64,000 bases of DNA from Zanthoxylum bungeanum (Eukaryota; Streptophyta; Magnoliopsida; Sapindales; Rutaceae), in assembly GCA_019454045.1 (NCBI GenBank), contig SKCR01021407.1, positions 19,595 to 83,594 of the forward strand. The letters run 5' to 3'. Under the pieces are notes generated by a model. The model searched no databases. It saw only the letters and a list, made by a program, of their open reading frames with translations, and was not told where the DNA came from. Position 1 is the stretch's first letter. The number at the start of each line of letters is the position of its first letter. Below, in pieces: positions 23,901 to 35,410 of this stretch. The position numbers and the translations under genes were made by a program.

Positions 23901-26900
23901 TCAAAAGTGCGGATATACGAGTCTTGTTTAATTGTGTCCCAGACAACAATGCCACAAATAAGTCTCTATTGATCAAATCAATTTGAGCTATTTATTTGTC
24001 ATTTTATATGTTTTGAGATTTTAATTATATTCAAAATATAAATTCTGTTATTCACATCTAATGTGTTTATCTCAGTATCATCTTTATATAATGAAACACT
24101 TAGTGTTCTAGAATATAAAGGTTTATCCACAATGGATAAAACACTGATATAGAGATAATGTCTCTAGTCAAACTAGTTACATTATAACAGTTCCTAATTT
24201 AAGTACACACCCGAAGGGTAGTTCCTAAACTTAGGTATCTACGGTCGAAACAGCGACTTTCGTCCCGTTTCCGATTCGCAGAGCAATCTCAGCTTGAAGT
24301 CAGTATCCTGCTCAAAGCAGATTCTGAACATCAATACATATATTTTATGTACCACACTAAGTATTTAAAATCTAATTTCAATACTAGTAGTGAACATAAC
24401 TTTGACAAGCATTTTTAAAGTAAGAGCTTTGCCCTTTCTTTAATTCCTTCGTGTCTGCCATATCCAAATGGTAGTCACTTTGGGATATGTCAATTATCCT
24501 TTTCAATATTTCAGGAACCTTAGGCCAAGCCTTGGGTTTTTAGAATATCGAAACAATGTGCACCTCGTGCTACATGCCCAATTGCAAACTTTGACTTTTC
24601 ACCTCTAGAATAGTCAATTATTCTCCAAGAATTATTTATTGCAATTTTAATACTTATTAAATCTAAAATTAGATTTATGACAAGTATATTAAATTAAGCA
24701 TTAAGTCATCATCACATAAATCTTCCAAAGATTTTATGCTCTACTTATTTTGCTTAATTTTGGGCTTAAGGTATAATAAGTTATTTTATCAAATAAAGTA
24801 ACCTATTATTTATTCCCAATTTGAAAATTAAATCATTTAAAATATTTTAATCCCAGATTTATTTTAAATATCCAACTTTTCAATTTATCTTGACTACAAT
24901 AGTCCAACTATTAATCAACGATTAGTGGTACTATATATATTATAATGATTATAATAGTCCAACTATATAATCAAATATAATCCAAATTAATTAACCTCAA
25001 TTACATTGATTACTATAATCCAATTATAAAATCAACTGTAAACTGAAATTAATTAATTCAAAATATTGATTAATATAATCCAATTATATATAATCAACTA
25101 TAATACAGTCCAACTGTATATTTAAAACAACAATAAATATTAGTCCAACTAATACTTTTAATATATTTGACGAGTGATATTTGTTTGAGCGCGCATGGCG
25201 AGTAATTGAACGAATATTGCAAATTCAATTCTTGCCTCCCACTATTTTTCGTCGAGCCTCTAACCCTCTGTCGAGTACTCGGGAAACCGTGTTTCCTAGT
25301 GGGCTAGGATCCCGTTAAATATCACACAATCTTGACTTTGGCCAACAAATTGTATGATAAATAACTAGGTAGATCTCTAAGATCAATTGGATCTAATCCA
25401 ATTCCTAGATCCAGTAGGTGGACATCCAAGTCCTAAACATATATCCTATATATGCCTATATATCCAATATATACCCTAACCTTTTTCCTCTGAATCAACT
25501 AGGCCTTGGCTTTGGCACAACAAACCTAATGATCCCAGTCAAGTGCGGACCCATTGACCATGGAAGCTTCGTAATCAATGTCGATGGACAAGAAGTGGTC
25601 TTGACTTTGGCCAACAAACCACAACTTGGACAAGACACCAATATGGAACAAAGCTTCGTGATTCAAACACATCTTCGACGGACAAGGGCTTGACTTTGGC
25701 CAACAAACCATGCCAATCTAGGATCTTGAGCAAGAATCACTCAATGGAAGGAAAAGACGCATGATATTTGATGAGGGCTTTTCGCGTGCAAATTGGCTAC
25801 CAATTTCATTATCTTTGTTAAGGTCTCATCATCATACACCCTTAAACATGCATTCTAAATACATAATAAAGCGAGTATGAAAATAAATAATAATGATATG
25901 CGGATGGATACTTAACACATTGATCCTAGATCAAATCTCTCCCTTTCTCACTCAAGCTAGCACTTGTATTACTTCTACCCGTTACACTACACTTCTAAAG
26001 AAACCTCATGTACATTGAGGGGAATAGGTGAGAAGAGAATACAAAGAGAATAAAGGTGATAAGGCTGGACACGCAGGTCCAATTTAATAAATCGAATTTA
26101 TTACAACAATTTCCAAAATTGCCCCACCCGACTAATATCCATCCGATATACATTATTCATTCATCACAACCACGTATTCACACAAAAGCATGCTATCAAT
26201 CAATCTAATCAAATTAATTAATCTGATAATTATGTGATCATCCAATGTTCAAACATCGATTTGATTTTGCTCGAGTCAAACTCGTTTTTTTTTTTTTTCG
26301 AATAAGTACTCAAAGTACGAATTCATGAATTAATTTAAACTACATAATTAAATCGAATTTAACATGTATTTAATACTAATTCACTATTCAATTCCAAATT
26401 GAATATTACACTTTATTTAATAAACCTTTAACGACTTAAATTCCAAATTTAATCGCGTCGGGACTCAAAGCCCGATTAACGTCCAACGTCAATTCAATTC
26501 AAGTCTAATGGGCTTTAATTAATTTCTATAAGGCGTGGGCTTCGGCAACCAAAGCCCAATCAAGGAGTAACCCCATAAGCCCAGAAATCAATTTAGGCCC
26601 ATTAGGCCCAATTAAACTTTAAAGGTTTATTAGTCGCATTTGGGCTTAACGGAAGTGGCTTTGGGCCCAATTGGATCCAATCCATTTGGCCTAAATCCAA
26701 CTTGTACAACAAAGCCCAATAAGCCCATTTACAACATAATAAGCCCAAATCCAATTTAAGGCCTAAATAACTAAATTACATGAATCCAATTCCGCAATTT
26801 AATTACCTAAAGTGCATTACATGATTAATCACCCAAATCAATATTTCCAAAACATGAAATTAGTCCAATTAATCATGCTCATTATCATCATCACATGTCC

Positions 26901-27405
26901 AACACATGAATGAAAAAATCAAACCCATTACATGCTTTTAAGTCTCGGCCTAGGAGGGATTTTGTGTCCGATTTGGTTTCAATCCAATCGAACCCACAAT
27001 CGACATCAAATCGCCATCCTAAATGATTTCCAATACATTCAATGTTCAAAAATCAAAAATCCAAGACTAAATTAGGGCATGTTACATTCGGCCACCATAA
27101 GCATTTTGGGGATTTTGTTCAATTCAAAATTAAATCCAATTCAATCTTAAATTAACATCATCCAACATCATTACAACTCATCCAATGAATCAAAATGAAA
27201 AATTCCAAGAATTCCAAAATACATTACACATTCGGCCAACATAACATTTTGGGGAAAATTATTCCAAATCAATTTTCAAGAAATTGATCCAATCAACTTT
27301 CAATACAAACACATTTAAGCATATTCATCAATCCAATTTCACAAAATCATGCTCAAATTCAATTTGCCCAAATTTTAAGCCCTAAAATTTTCATGCTCAA
27401 ACCTA
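23901..27405 (-). other. C3 internal region without recognisable gag
   Basis: The segment aligns with C2 at 9901-12693 plus 42705-43480, including the four copies of the CTTGACTTTGGCCAACAA-type motif at 25331, 25505, 25600 and 25689. From about 26500 to 27400 it is rich in GCCCAAT/GGCCCA words. I see no zinc knuckle, protease or gag core. Confidence 0.45.
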
Positions 27406-27419
27406 GGCTCTTGATGCCA
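27406..27419 (-). other. C3 primer-binding site (initiator-Met-like)
   Basis: On the minus strand TGGCATCAAGAGCC follows the LTR end after one base. It resembles TGGTATCAGAGC, the complement of initiator tRNA-Met used by plant copia elements, with substitutions. Confidence 0.55.
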
Positions 27420-27420
27420 T

Positions 27421-29497
27421 TGTTGGTTTCTATTATGGTCCCGGATCGATTATAAGCATGAAAAACATTGCGAATACATATCGACGAAGTTGCGGAATAC
27501 TCACATCGATCGGTTGAGACGATTTGAACACGAATGAAGCCAAAACTCCACTGCCTTGGTCTTGCCCACTGCTGCAGATTTGCTCACTGGTTTGAGCTGA
27601 TTCGGGTCTCATTTCGAAGCTCCAAACTCCGTCGGATGAGTCCCGCCTCATGGGTGAACCTCCCTAACACCTTCGCAATAGTCGCAAGTGTGCTAGCACT
27701 TAGATTTTTCCATGAAAAATCCACTCATTGCTCCCCTAAAGCTCACGGCAGTGAGCTGTGTTGGAGAAGAAAGAAACAGCCCATTGGGCGTGAGATAGAG
27801 AGAAGGAGAGATGGAGAGAAAATGTGTTAATTAGGTAAGTAAAGCATTTCCAAAATGCCTTATTATTTTTCAAAAAAATACATTAAACAATTACAAATAA
27901 TTCATTAAAGAATTAAAATGGTAAAAGTCTCACCAACTAACACTATTTCACCTAAAACCATCAACTATTCATTTCACTTTATAAAAAGACATGTAGTCTT
28001 TCAATCAATCAATCACATCAATCAATCAATCACTCAAAGTGACATTTGATTTGACGCTTGATGTGACGAATGATTTGACGCTTGATGTGACTTGCGTTGC
28101 CGCACTCGAATTCGAAATACGAATGCGCTCGCAATCACACTCGGGCTCGGTTTCGCTAATTCCTAATTAGCGAGTTTTCCGTCACGTCGTAATTAAATGA
28201 TTACGCCTAGCGAATTCACTATCACGTCGCTAACGAATTAATTCTGAATTAATTCGTTCGCCCGAATTAAAATCCAATTTCAATTTCCGCGTCGAAATCC
28301 AATTTCGTTTAATATATCGATATATTAATTTATCGATTAATTCCAAATTAATCGTTATCTCTCTCTGGATGATATTTTATCCTAGATAAAATATCTCCGT
28401 AATTAATCCTAGATTAATTTTCTCTTCTTCTATATAATCCCAGATTATTAATGAGTGCGAGTTATGCGTCATCGGTGCATTATCGGGAAGCGACCCATGA
28501 GATCCCCGGATAATTCGGCAGTAAATACGGTCGTCGGAATATCCGAATCACGTACGTACCAAGTACTACGTTCTACCGATTTACGAGACAAGATCGGCTT
28601 CTAGCAAAGCACGAAGTCTATCCAATTCTCCGGTCATATTCTCTAAGAATATTTAAGATCTATATCAGGCGTAGTATACCAAGTATCGTGTATATCGGCC
28701 CAGTATCGGATAGTCACGTGCTAGGGCTGGGGCTGGATAAGTGTCTGCCCCGTCCGAAGCACATGTCGGATGTCTGGTAACTAGTCTCTATAATCGGATA
28801 TACATGACCTTGTCATAATATCCCGATGGCTGGCCAGCACTTAAGAGCACTAATACCGTATCCTGCGTGACATCATCTCCACTATGACTGGAGTGATACT
28901 TCCGTCTTGACATCACACCCAATACTCTACGATTCTCAAAATACACAGCATTGGCGTACACAGAATCGGGTAGAGTCCTAGACGACCTCAACCAAAGTAT
29001 ATTGATTGTCGTAAGCATTAGCGGTGCAAGTCTCAGGTTAAGACCATACACACCTACCCTGATTTCGGACTCCCATAGACACATAGTCATAATACCAATG
29101 GGATTCCAATGGGATTCCGAGGGGTCTATCCCGTACCATCGGTGAAACACAACCTCCTATCGCACTTGCATGAGTATCCAATACCCAAATAAATGAGAAC
29201 TATGCTGTTGTGCCCTCACAACGCGCACAAGTGCAATACTAGCCTATTCCGCATTATCGATGTCCAGTCTCGATAATACTCCGGCTAGGGATATTTAATG
29301 ATTAATCCCTCGTGGACTGATATTGTCTCATATCATTCTCAATCCAGGAACTAATCATAGGGACCTCTCTTCATTTATATATCTAAGGTGATCTAATCAC
29401 AAATGATGAGAGTGCAATTTCCTTGTCACATAGTTAATTTGTACAACAACACTATGGTCTGTACAAATAGTGACGCTATGGGTCATATTATCCAACA
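27421..29497 (-). repeat. C3 5' LTR
   Basis: About 2.08 kb, partner of 19504-21579. A minus-strand frame of 120 codons (28788-29150) lies in the outer half. Parts of it recur at 20864-21067 and, in a related LTR, at 62843-63118. Confidence 0.92.
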
Positions 29498-30224
29498 GGG
29501 ACATTCCCACAGAACCAAATATCTCTCTTAGCTTGGGGTCCTCAGGGACATACTCGATGCATAGGATCCGTGAGAAGCATAGCACAGGGAGGGATGATAC
29601 CCCCGTGGCGATTGCTTACTCCAGTGTTACCGAACATAAGGAGGAACATGCCCTTAATGTGTCGAGCACTCTTTTGATCAACACTTACCCGATGTAATGG
29701 ATCCGTGGGAAAGCATAGCACGGGGGATGATGATGCCCCAGTGACGATTGCTAGCTCCAGTGATGCCGGACCTAAGGAGGAATATACCCTTAGTATCCCG
29801 GACACTCTTTGATCCATTCATCATTTGGCTCCAGGAGAGGCGCAGCACAGGGATGCGTTGTAAGGAGGAGCCCTAGTACAATACACAGGCTCCACAGTGA
29901 CCCGACGTATAGAGGATGTGCCCTTACCATTCAAACGCTCTACTGATCCAAATCATGGTTCGCCGGGACACTGAATTGAAAGATTCAGAATTGTGTTTTG
30001 GAAACCTCGGACATGACGCTGTTTTAAGGAATCTGTGCTGTTGTTTATGCTTGTGAAAAGTTTTTCTTTGGGACAAGTGCTAAGTCACCCCCACCTTTTG
30101 ATTTTATTTTCGAAAGTTTTGTTTTTTTTTTTCGTCGGTCTGACAAAGGGACGCCCAAGTCAGATTCGATAGGGTTTCAAAGATGGATACACCTCCCATC
30201 TGAATAAATCCCAAGGATTAACCA
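29498..30224 (+). repeat. T1 3' region, right part of the diverged repeat array
   Basis: Two to three diverged units of roughly 130-140 bp begin with GATCCGTG(A/G)GAA-GCATAGCAC-type sequence (about 29567 and 29701, with weaker copies after 29830). They match 19308-19410 on the other side of C3. No credible gene is present. Confidence 0.6.
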
Positions 30225-30690
30225 GTGCTCGGGGCTGGATTCGTTCCGCCGAGGCCACTTGGTTAATCGGCTCGAGGCTGGATTCGTTCCGCCAAGGCCA
30301 CTTGGTTATTCGGCTCGGGGCTGGATTACGTTCCGCCGAGGCCATTCAGTTATTCGGCTCGGGGCTGGATTACGTTCTGCCGAGGCCATTCAGTTAATCG
30401 GTTCAGGGCTGGATCTCGTTCCGCCAAGGCCACTTGGTTATAAAGCTCGGGGTCGGGCCATACCCCACCGAATCTATATTTTGGACTGGGGACGAAACAT
30501 TCCCCCAGGGCCAAGTGTTCCATACAGCTCGGGGTCGGGTTACGTCCCACCGAGTCGGTATTCTTTAAACTGGGGACGTAACATTCCCCCCCGGAGCCTA
30601 GTACTTCCCTCAGATCGGGGTCGGGTTATGTCCCACCGATTCCACTGGAGCCAAGTGTTTCTTACTACTCGGGGTCAGATTACGTCCCTC
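30225..30690 (+). repeat. T1 tandem array, about 43-44-bp units
   Basis: GGCTGGAT cores occur at 30233, 30276, 30319, 30363 and 30407, giving periods of 43-44 bp. Each unit carries TCGTTCCGCC(G/A)AGGCCA-type sequence. More diverged units (TCGGGTTACGTCCCACCGA) continue to about 30690. A 217-codon frame crosses the array only because the repeats lack stops. Tandem arrays in the 3' untranslated part are known for Tat/Ogre elements. Confidence 0.8.
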
Positions 30691-30870
30691 CAGCTCATAT
30701 TGTCCTCATGGAGAGATCTCAAATGTTCGAAGGGAAACATGAAGAACAAAATAAAAAAAAAGAGAGAAAGAAAGCACATATATGTATATATTCAAAAAAT
30801 ATATGAGGTGATATTACAAAAAACAAAAAAAAACAAGTGTACACAGGGCCCCGTCCGGGTTACCCCTTTT

Positions 30871-31544
30871 TTAATCAGCCCGCGCAGGGGCATGGAGTTC
30901 TTCCTCGGCTAGCTCAGACAATGGAAGGATCGGTTCGGACTCAGAAGGATGAACAGCAGCTTCAGCCTCGGCAACATGAGAGACCCCCACTTCAAGGATA
31001 AGAGGTGGAATCTCAGGGCAGTCCTCGCTAGGAACAGGAACCTCAGGTCGGCTTTCTTGGGAAACCTGGGAGACCGGGGCAACGGAAATCGGATCGGGAT
31101 CCATCACCTCCTCGGAAGAAGTGGGGAGCCACTTCTGGAACTCCTCCTCATATATTTCCCCTTTACAAAAACTAATGGCCGCGTAAATGGGATCCATATG
31201 CAGACCAGGCAGTACTATTGGTATTATTTCAGCACAATCACTAACCCCTTCAAGGCGGATAGCATCCTTCTCGACCTCAAGTTCGGCCTCTTTCCTCTCA
31301 AGATCATCCCGAGCCCGTACCATTTGTTCGTTATTGGCCTTCAGTTTGGCCTCAGCACTGGACACCTTCACTTTCAAAATGCCAATCTCAGATTGGGCGG
31401 CCTTCAAGTCCTCCCTAACAGTATCGGCAAGTTTTTGCTCCAGCGCAGCAGCAGCCTTAAGAGCCTTATTTGTTTTGAAGGTCTCGATCGCAGTCAGCTC
31501 CTGATTCTTTATCACCTCCTCCCTTTCAGCCAGCAGCAGCACTG
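30871..31544 (-). pseudogene. T1 antisense accessory gene, C-terminal part
   Basis: A minus-strand frame runs from the O1 border to a stop at 30871-30873. The first hundred or so residues are a long coiled coil (EREEVIKNQELTAIETFKT, then AALEQKLADTVREDLKAAQ, then heptad-rich EAKLKANNEQ and RKEAELEVEKD). They are followed by an acidic, Ser/Pro-rich tail ending in LSELAEEELHAPARAD. Proteins with an N-terminal PF04195 (putative gypsy-type transposon) domain usually continue into such a coiled coil, and the N-terminal part lies at 40632-41131 on the same strand. O1 separates the two. The middle of the protein is missing, so the gene is broken and partly deleted. Its function in the element is unknown. 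Confidence 0.7.
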
Positions 31545-32033
31545 GACACTACCTCTTTAGTTGTGAAAGCCGCGGGAAACGGACGTTGGAAGGGTAAAGT
31601 TGGAAATTAGCATTTTGTCATATTTAACTTGGTTGTTTCGCTTCGGGTTCGCTTGTTGGACCTCTTTTTTAAAACACACCAAACACATTAAATCACACAT
31701 CCAATAAATTAAAATATTTAAAACACATCTCACAAATTAAATTTAAAACCAATTAAAATTAAACTTAAATTAAATTAAATCACATTCACCAATTAAATTG
31801 AACTTGAACTTGAAATTAAATTAAATTAAATTACTAATTTAAATAAAACACATTCCTAATTTAATTAAATCACCTTCCTAAATTAAATAATCATATCCTT
31901 AACTCAAAAGAAAAAATCAAACCACTTCCCTTAAATTAAAAGATTTACTTATCATATACTAAATTAAAAGATATCCCCAATTAATACACAAATCATATTC
32001 CTTCCCTAACAAGGTAAATCCCCTCCCTTGGCC

Positions 32034-32041
32034 TATAAAAA
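32034..32041 (+). promoter_or_regulatory. O1 LTR TATA box
   Basis: TATAAAAA in GGCCTATAAAAAGAACC. The other LTR has it at 38523-38530. A very G-poor stretch starts right after it. Confidence 0.6.
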
Positions 32042-32143
32042 GAACCCTTAACCCACACATCCAAACCCTGGCTGGCTCATTATCACAAAATCAACCCTAA
32101 TATTCCAAAACCTATCACTCACGAACCCTCTCATCACACGCCC

Positions 32144-32250
32144 AGCCTCTATAAATTCACGCCACAAGCGCATCACCTAACCTCCACAAATTCACGCCAC
32201 AAGGGCATCACCTAGCCTCCACGCCTTCACAACACAAGCGCATCACCAGC
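32144..32250 (+). repeat. Three 35-bp repeats in the O1 LTR
   Basis: Units start at 32144, 32179 and 32214, each with CCTCYA(Y)AAATTCACGCCACAAG-like sequence ending GCATCACC. The 3' LTR carries the same set at about 38632-38740. Confidence 0.75.
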
Positions 32251-34143
32251 CTATTAACGAACAAATTGCACACTCATTCTCACTCACAAACTACAACACG
32301 GAACCCACACTACCTTCACGTCAACAACCCCTTCGCCCCTCGTGAGTAGCCCCCACTCAGCACACACTCACATTGTACCCTCCATCAGCGCCAAATAGCC
32401 ACAAATCAGCCCCTTGCGTCACGCCCCTCACTGCCTACAAATCAGCTTCACGTAACACACATTGACACCACCTTTTGGCACACATTCAACGCACATAAAC
32501 CATTGACATGAAACAGCAACCCCTCCACTAGGTTAGAGACTCACGCAGCAACCAACAAACCACTCACTGCCTGCTACAAATTGCCTTCATCACGCTAGTG
32601 CCCCCCTTCACAAAGCCACTACCCCTCAACGCCTAGCCTGCCTTCACCTTGCCCTCACATAGCCTCCACTTAGCCCCCTCAGATTCACGCCCTTACTGCC
32701 ACCTCCCCACCTCAACAGCCCCCACGCATCAACAACTAACCTCACGCTAATAGCCTAAAACACCCTCTCTCTCGCCAATTACGGAGCCTCACGCCTATAC
32801 ACCACTCGCAGCCCTCTCGCCAACTACACAAGTCTTCACGCCTCAACCCAAAAACCAGCCCAGTTCAGCCGCAAATCAGCCCTCATTACACGCCCAGTTC
32901 AGTCCCAAAACCAGCCCAGTTCAGCCGCAAATCAGTCCCGAAACTAACCCAAGACAGTCCACTTCACTGCCTCCTCCACTGTCGCATTTTACCCCACTGT
33001 TTTGTCAAGTTTTTCAAGCCAATTTAACCCCTAAAACAGTCCAGAAAACACCCTAAAACTGCACTAAAAAACTGCACAAAACTCCCCTAAAAAATCACCA
33101 AAAACCGCAACCAATACCCCCCAAAAGAAACTGCACAAACAGTCCCATTTAAACCCCGGAAAACAGTCACCGAACTAACCAAAGCAGTGAGCAGAAGATA
33201 CCCTTAAAACAGCAGCGAAACAGAGTAAAAGCAACAACCCGAACAGCAAAACAGCGAGGAAAGACGTTGAGTTGGTGAACCAAAAGAGTTGCAGATCATT
33301 CACCCTTCCGACGACCGCGTACGCGCTTTCGAGAGACGACAAAAGAGGTTAGGACCCTGAGGGCACCTTCTTTATTATTATCTTTCGTTTATTTAATTTA
33401 TTTTGAAAATATTATGCATGAGAGTCGTTTGAGGCATGATGTGATTGTTGGATGAGCGGGATATGTGTCCCTTTTGTGGTATATTGGATGAAACCCGGAC
33501 GTAAATTCCGTAGCCGATTCCGAATGGACGGTAGTGCGGTCTGCACTCGGGATACAACGTCACGTACCACTTAAGATATACATATGTCGTCTCATCCAAA
33601 TTTGTATTTGAGCATGTAATAGTTCGTAGGTTATTTATTTATTGTTTAAAGCATGATTTAATTTAGTTCATTATTTAACTTTCAAAGCATGATTATGTTA
33701 TTTAGGTACGTTGTTTCTTTATTCCTTATGCATGATGTTTTGTTTAGTTTATGTTAATGTTTAATTAGTTATTCGTTTATTTCGGTTTAATGGTTCAATA
33801 TGCTCGTTGTGTTGCATTGCGTGTTTGTTGTTTAAAGATTTATTTTCAAGCATGCAAACTTAGATTAGGAGTTAGTTAGATGAAAGCATGTTAGATCTAA
33901 GTACCCTTGAGCATGATTATTGAGTAGACTCGGTTGATTAATTGCACAAATTATATCATCACAAGTGACATAAGTAAGGGACCATTCCGAACCCAACGGT
34001 TTGAGGTCTTCCATTGCGAGGGGTGAGTGCGGCCTTAAATCTTTGTCCCGGTTCACACCGGGTGGCGACTCCATGTTATTTCGTACTTCCCAACTAGGCC
34101 GCGAGCCTAGAACAGCGTCGCCCAGGTTCTGTTGTCTACAGTC

Positions 34144-34162
34144 TGGCGACTCCACTGGGGAT
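34144..34162 (+). other. O1 primer-binding site (tRNA-Arg)
   Basis: TGGCGACTCCACTGGGGAT starts 3 bp after the LTR end. It matches, with one difference, the complement of the 3' end of plant tRNA-Arg, the primer reported for Ogre retrotransposons. Confidence 0.8.
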
Positions 34163-35328
34163 TAGAGAATCGGCCTCGAAATCATGTCTTGTGATGTGTA
34201 TAATTTGTGCTTTAGTTAATCGTTTCGATAGTGAGTTAAAAGGGGTTAGTCAAAGGCTTTGTTGGAGCTAGGTGATGGTTGAGTGTCTTCCTTCACTCAC
34301 TACCTTTTCATAAGGAAAAGATGTGAAGACACCGAGATAATCATTACTTGTAGCTCGTTGTGACAGACTAGTTTGGAGGACTCGTTGTTTATTCCTGACA
34401 CCAAGCGATAAGAGCCTAAGGGGCTTGGGTACTTAAGAGAGCCTCGCTCCACCCTCCCTCTGGGGAATCTACAACGGGAAATCCATTCGACAGTTAGTCA
34501 CACACCGTAACTCGTTAGCACGTACCGTAAGGTATAAAAAAGGTGCACTCACTTGGTCGCTTGAACCTTGAGTGGGGAGTCCTAGTTGTGGGTAATCCTT
34601 CGTCAAACGAGAACCTTTGTCCACACTCCCGTAAATCCACATGTGAACCATAGTGTGTATGACTATTGGGGCCACCCTTTATGCTTTTGATAACCCCATG
34701 CATATTATGTCTCATACATCCCATGCATCTCATGCATACATGCATCATGTTAAACCTCGTGTCTTAAAAGCCATCATAGATATCCGTTGGGTTAGAAAAA
34801 AGAAAGACTTGTCAAAGGAGAGTTTAGCAAACATTGACATCGGGAAAAAGGAAATCGAGAAACATAGAACTTTACTGCAAGGATAGAAAGACCATGGTGG
34901 GCCCAAAAAGAAAAAAAAAGAAAAAAAAGAAAAAGAAAAAAAAAAAAGAGAAAAAAATTGAAAAAAAAAAAGAAAAAGAAAAGAAAAAGAAAAAAAGAAA
35001 AGAAAAAATTGTTGTTCGTTTTTAATTCTTGATAGTTAGACATAAGTCCAATGATGAAATCGTTTGCTTTAGGGTGAAATCTTAGAAATGATAAACTCTT
35101 GATGTGATTTTATCTGATAATTTGAGTAATTGATCTGTGTTAGACTCGTAAGCACTTGATTATGGTTCTTAGCAGTGAAAACCTGAGTAGTTAGCAAAGT
35201 TACTAGTTGAAGAAATTGTAGGTCGGTGAATGACCGTTTGCTTAGAGGTCTATCTTGATTTGCTTATGTTATGATGTGTGGTATGGTTGAAAATGAAAGA
35301 AAAGTCTCTAAAGAAAAGAATTGAACCG
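34163..35328 (+). other. O1 leader region, noncoding, with purine tract
   Basis: No frame has recognisable gag similarity. At about 34901-35018 the sequence is almost entirely A and G (AAAAAAGAAAAAG type). Frames through it are low-complexity lysine/glutamate or, on the other strand, phenylalanine runs and are not genes. Confidence 0.55.
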
Positions 35329-35410
35329 CCTATAACCGATAAGCGTGAAGCCTACCCATGGGCGAGTATTAGGACCACCATGAGGAGAAATGCTACCTTA
35401 AAGGGTAGGT
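35329..35410 (+). ncRNA. Conserved structured block (copy in O1)
   Basis: These 82 nt match 60817-60897 in A1 except for one extra base. CCTACCC (35351-35357) can pair with GGGTAGG (35403-35409), enclosing ATGG/CCAT (35358-35361 with 35378-35381). CTACC (35393-35397) can instead pair with GGTAG (35404-35408). A-rich DNA follows the block and A/G-rich DNA precedes it. I infer a cis-acting RNA element; the role is unknown. Confidence 0.5.

Larger units (their letters stand above)
19504..29497 (-). mobile_element. C3, copia-derived element inserted in T1 (same family as C2)
   Basis: LTRs at 19504-21579 and 27421-29497 start TGTTGGTTTC and end ATTATCCAACA. The flanking 5-mers are TGGAC (19499-19503) and GGGAC (29498-29502), a TSD with one mismatch. 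The PPT at 21580 and the PBS at 27406-27419 place it on the minus strand. Its interior aligns with the C2 interior along its length. It inserted into T1's 3' repeat region and is therefore younger than T1. Confidence 0.9.
31545..34140 (+). repeat. O1 5' LTR (first ~56 bp missing)
   Basis: Similarity to the 3' LTR begins at GACACTACCTC (31545). In the intact LTR this sequence is about 56 bp inside the TGTAGGCATTGC start. The right end ...GTTGTCTACA abuts the PBS. The LTR includes a TATA box, a G-poor leader-like tract and three 35-bp repeats at about 32144-32250. Confidence 0.88.

Noticed and set aside
27534..27830. 98-codon frame with a counterpart at 19719-19913
   Set aside because: Homologous positions in the two C3 LTRs; no coding signature beyond that.
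30259..30912. 217-codon plus-strand frame
   Set aside because: It runs through the 43-44-bp tandem array and then into the antisense accessory gene; repeats create the open frame.
30949..31560. 203-codon plus-strand frame
   Set aside because: Shadow of the antisense coiled-coil gene, whose minus-strand composition is the plausible coding one.
34792..35043. Phenylalanine/leucine-rich minus-strand 'membrane protein'
   Set aside because: It is the antisense reading of the A/G tract; low complexity.
35329..35410. The conserved block as a tRNA or other Pol III gene
   Set aside because: No A-box/B-box pair or cloverleaf could be drawn, and there is no T-run terminator.
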